Positions 5,884-8,197 of a DNA stretch of 8,197 nt are shown piece after piece. Made by a program: the position numbers and the translations under genes. A model generated the notes under the pieces. It was not told where the DNA came from, made no database searches, and was given only the letters and a program-made list of their open reading frames with translations. Source of the DNA: Bacillota bacterium (GTDB lineage Bacteria > Bacillota > Clostridia > Peptostreptococcales > Anaerovoracaceae); contig JAFWFF010000183.1 in assembly GCA_017515765.1 (NCBI GenBank), forward strand, positions 1-8,197, written 5' to 3'. The stretch's first letter is position 1; each line of letters starts with the position of its first letter.

Positions 5884-7815
5884 ATGATCATTCTATCCGC
5901 ATCGGGGATCTCCAAGGCCTACGGGACCGACGTGATCCTTAAAGACATATCCTTCCACGTGAACGAAGGAGACAGAGTGGGAATGATCGGCGGGAACGGC
6001 GCCGGGAAGACCACGCTGATGAACATCCTCGCGGGACGCATCAAGCCCGATGAAGGGGATGTTTTTGTGTCCGGAGATCTTTCGGTCGGCTATCTGGCGC
6101 AGAGGGACGAGTTCAACTCCGATAAGACCGTGATAGAGGAGGTGGGCGAGATCTTCCGCCCGCTCGAGCTCATGGAGAAGGAGATGGAGGAGCTGAACCA
6201 CAGGATCGCTTCCGCGCCCCCCGAGGAGCAGGACGCGCTCTGGGACAGGCTCACCAGGCTCCAGACCGAGTTCGACAGGCGCGGGGGCTATACCTACAGG
6301 AGCGAGATGAACGGCATACTGACCAGCATGGCGTTCGGGGAGGAATACTACGGCCAGAGGACGGATTCGCTCTCCGGAGGGGAGAGGACCCGCCTCGCGC
6401 TAGCGTGCCTTTTGATGAAGAAGCCGGATCTTTTGCTGCTCGACGAGCCGACCAACCATCTCGACATCGGGACTCTCAAGTGGCTCGAACAGTATCTTAA
6501 GAACTACCGGGGCACCCTGATCATAATCTCGCACGACCGGTATTTCCTAGATCAAAGCGTGGACCGCATCTTTGAGGTCGAGGACCACGGGCTGAAATGC
6601 TACAACGGCAATTATACCGCCTACGCAGAGCAGAAGCGCCGCGACCGCGAAGCAGCCATGAGGGCCTATACAAAGCAGCAGGAGGAGATCCGCAGGCAGG
6701 AGGACCTGATCAGGCGCTACAAGGAACGCGGAACGGAGAAGCTCGCCAAGAGAGCGGCGTCCAGGGAGAAGCGCCTGGAACACGTCGAGCGCCTCGAGAA
6801 GCCGAAGGGCGACAAGCGCTCGATAAAGATCGATTTCAAACAGGACCTGAAGAGCGGGAACGACGTGCTGAAGGGAGAGAATATCTCCAAATCCTTCGGC
6901 TCCAGGGAACTCTTCAGGAACGTGGACTTCGATATAAAGCGCGGCGAGCGCATCTGCATGGTCGGGGCGAACGGGATAGGGAAGACCAGCCTTCTTAAGA
7001 TCATGACCGGCAGGGACACCGCTTTCTCCGGTTATCTCAGGCTCGGCCAGAACGTCGAGTTCGGATATTACGACCAGGGCCAGCAGCTCCTGGACGACAG
7101 GGTCACTGTGCTTGAAGAGCTTCACAAGGACCACCGGCTGGAGACCGAGGGGTCGCTTCGCAATATACTCGGAAGATTCCTCTTCACCGGAGACATGGTG
7201 TTCCGGACGGTCGGGGATCTCTCGGGAGGAGAAAAGGCCAGGCTCGCTTTGCTGAAGCTGATGATGAGCGGCGCGAACTGCCTCGTCCTGGACGAGCCGC
7301 CGAACCACCTGGACATCGCGTCCAAGGAGGCTTTCGAGGAGGCTCTGGGAGATTATCCCGGGACCGTGATAGTGGTCACCCACGACCGTTACTTCCTGAA
7401 CCGCATCCCGGACAGGATACTGGAGCTCTCGGAAGACGGGCTCACGGAATATCTCGGCAGATACGACTATTACGTGAACAAAAAAGAAGAGCTGGCCTCA
7501 GGGAAGGCATATCTTCTCGATATGAAGAGCAAGTCGGCTTCCGAAAGTCCCGCACCCGAGGAGGCGGCGGTCTCGGCGAGGGAGCAGCGCGAGCTGAAGA
7601 AAAAGCAGGAGACCGAGCAAAGGCGCCTCAGGCGCGAGTCGGAGCGCCTCGAGAAGCTGATAGAACAGCTCGAGCAGGAGATAGAGGACATACAGGAAAG
7701 AATGTCGGACCCCGCTCTCGCGGCTGACCACGTGAAACTGGCCGATCTTGCGGAGATCATGGAAGACAGGAAAAACGAGCTCGAGGACGCATACGAAAAA
7801 TGGTATGGAATCTGA
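5884..7815 (+). CDS. ABC-F family ribosome-associated ATPase, YdiF-like
   Basis: This 643-residue soluble protein has two ABC ATPase domains and no membrane segment. Domain 1 has Walker A GGNGAGKTT (36-44), signature LSGGERTR (163-170), Walker B LLLLDEPTNHLD (183-194) and switch H217. Domain 2 has GANGIGKTS (361-369), LSGGEKARL (446-454), Walker B CLVLDEPPNHLD (466-477) and H500. The charged helical linker (about 240-325) corresponds to the P-site tRNA interaction region. The C-terminus (about 560-640) is a long Lys/Glu/Arg-rich coiled coil of the Uup/YdiF type. ABC-F proteins bind the ribosomal E site and relieve stalling. Length and position after tsaD match B. subtilis ydiF (about 640 residues), not the shorter antibiotic-resistance members. 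The ATG at 5884, giving MIILSASGISKAYG, fits the family start, but no clear ribosome binding site is seen in the 21-base gap, suggesting coupling to tsaD. Domain 2 has EPPNHLD instead of EPTNHLD. Confidence 0.94.
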   Translation: MIILSASGISKAYGTDVILKDISFHVNEGDRVGMIGGNGAGKTTLMNILAGRIKPDEGDVFVSGDLSVGYLAQRDEFNSDKTVIEEVGEIFRPLELMEKEMEELNHRIASAPPEEQDALWDRLTRLQTEFDRRGGYTYRSEMNGILTSMAFGEEYYGQRTDSLSGGERTRLALACLLMKKPDLLLLDEPTNHLDIGTLKWLEQYLKNYRGTLIIISHDRYFLDQSVDRIFEVEDHGLKCYNGNYTAYAEQKRRDREAAMRAYTKQQEEIRRQEDLIRRYKERGTEKLAKRAASREKRLEHVERLEKPKGDKRSIKIDFKQDLKSGNDVLKGENISKSFGSRELFRNVDFDIKRGERICMVGANGIGKTSLLKIMTGRDTAFSGYLRLGQNVEFGYYDQGQQLLDDRVTVLEELHKDHRLETEGSLRNILGRFLFTGDMVFRTVGDLSGGEKARLALLKLMMSGANCLVLDEPPNHLDIASKEAFEEALGDYPGTVIVVTHDRYFLNRIPDRILELSEDGLTEYLGRYDYYVNKKEELASGKAYLLDMKSKSASESPAPEEAAVSAREQRELKKKQETEQRRLRRESERLEKLIEQLEQEIEDIQERMSDPALAADHVKLADLAEIMEDRKNELEDAYEKWYGI

Positions 7816-7825
7816 TCAAAAAATG

Positions 7826-7854
7826 TTGCACACGGTGCGGTGCTCTAATATAAT
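7826..7854 (+). promoter_or_regulatory. acpP: Promoter of the acyl carrier protein gene
   Basis: TTGCAC (7826-7831), a 17-base spacer and a perfect TATAAT (7849-7854) form a sigma-A type promoter 11 bases after the ABC-F stop. The start would be near 7861, giving a leader of about 67 bases. The T/A-rich stretch TTTGTATTTAAAC (7858-7870) lies at the predicted start and is discussed as a possible operator. Confidence 0.7.
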
Positions 7855-7927
7855 TGATTTGTATTTAAACGGATCATCAGACTTGCAGCAGGCTTAAAGA
7901 GTTTTGATAGATCTAATGGAGGTAGAG

Positions 7928-8158
7928 ATGGTTTTTGAGAAGATTAGAGAGATAATCGTTGATCAGCTGGCCGTGGATGAATCCATGGTGACCATGGAAA
8001 CGAATCTCATGAAAGACCTTGAGGCAGATTCACTTGATGCCGTAGAGATCATAATGGGCATCGAGGAGGAGTTCGAGATAGAGATACCGGATGAAGAAGC
8101 AGAGAAGATCCAGCTTGTCGGAGATCTTGTGAAATTCGTCGAAGAACAGATCCAGTAA
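7928..8158 (+). CDS. acpP: Acyl carrier protein
   Basis: This 76-residue acidic four-helix protein carries fatty-acyl intermediates on a 4'-phosphopantetheine arm during type II fatty acid synthesis. The attachment residue is S35 in ADSLDAVEI, the canonical DSL motif, and helix II-III residues (IEEEFEIEIPDEEAEKI, 45-61) match bacterial AcpP. I chose ATG 7928 because GGAGG (7918-7922) lies five bases upstream and MVFEKIREII is the normal AcpP N-terminus; the longer TTG frame from 7904 would add eight residues across the ribosome binding site. Length is typical (75-80). The gene has its own promoter and a terminator right behind it, so it is a single-gene unit separate from any fab operon. It is a general fatty-acid carrier by sequence; a dedicated role in a specialised pathway is not indicated. 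Confidence 0.96.
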   Translation: MVFEKIREIIVDQLAVDESMVTMETNLMKDLEADSLDAVEIIMGIEEEFEIEIPDEEAEKIQLVGDLVKFVEEQIQ

Positions 8159-8168
8159 GCTCGTTCCG

Positions 8169-8194
8169 GCCCGCCTGAAGAAGGTGGGCTTTTT
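8169..8194 (+). terminator. Intrinsic terminator of the acyl carrier protein gene
   Basis: GCCCGCCT (8169-8176) pairs with AGGTGGGC (8182-8189) over eight bases with one G-U pair and a GAAGA loop, followed directly by five T (8190-8194). It lies ten bases after the stop codon. The loop is the same as in the terminator after the Nfu gene. Confidence 0.9.
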
Positions 8195-8197
8195 ATA

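Noticed and set aside
6547..7383. Minus-strand ORF of 278 codons inside the ABC-F gene
   Set aside because: It lies entirely within a conserved ABC-F coding frame; long antisense frames are expected in GC-rich DNA, and its translation is low-complexity Leu/Val-rich shadow sequence.
7904..7927. TTG extension of the acyl carrier protein by eight residues
   Set aside because: The extension would cover the GGAGG site, has no binding site of its own, and MVFEKI at 7928 is the standard AcpP N-terminus.

Overview
The window reads as ordinary chromosomal DNA of a GC-rich, strictly or largely anaerobic Bacillota (probably Clostridia). This is an inference from three things: a 'reverse' rubrerythrin-type peroxidase, a PepV-type M20 dipeptidase, and the gene order tsaE-tsaB-rimI-tsaD-ABC-F, which matches ydiB-ydiC-ydiD-ydiE-ydiF of Bacillus subtilis. 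Starts are a mix of ATG, TTG and GTG. No tRNA, rRNA, CRISPR array, insertion sequence or phage gene was seen.

Layout. (1) Bases 1-486: the 3' end of an acidic, Cys- and Trp-rich protein of unknown function, plus strand, cut by the window edge. (2) 545-572: a terminator hairpin lying between this gene and the convergent rubrerythrin gene (598-1146, minus strand). (3) 1147-1372: a divergent promoter region with well-formed -10 elements facing both ways and unusual inverted repeats between them, followed by a stand-alone Nfu-type Fe-S scaffold gene (1373-1600) with its own hairpin terminator. (4) 1713-7815: a tightly packed plus-strand block, pepV, tsaE, tsaB, rimI, tsaD and an ABC-F ATPase, with gaps of 4, -13, -19, 8 and 21 bases, so almost certainly cotranscribed. 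(5) 7826-8194: a self-contained acyl carrier protein unit with its own promoter, strong ribosome binding site and terminator.

How the genes work together. TsaE, TsaB and TsaD are three of the four proteins that make the t6A37 modification on ANN-decoding tRNAs; the fourth, TsaC/Sua5, is not in the window. RimI is the GNAT N-acetyltransferase that usually travels with them, and the ABC-F protein is a ribosome-associated ATPase, so this block concerns translation quality. PepV supplies amino acids from dipeptides and appears to share the transcript. The divergent pair joins peroxide detoxification (rubrerythrin) to Fe-S cluster supply (Nfu), a plausible oxidative-stress pairing.

Most of the content is conserved housekeeping. 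I found no convincing new biological system. The points most worth checking are the inverted-repeat architecture of the divergent promoter region, an unusual ribosome-binding-site/hairpin arrangement before pepV, changed motif residues in RimI and in the second ATPase site of the ABC-F protein, and the unidentified partial protein at the left edge.
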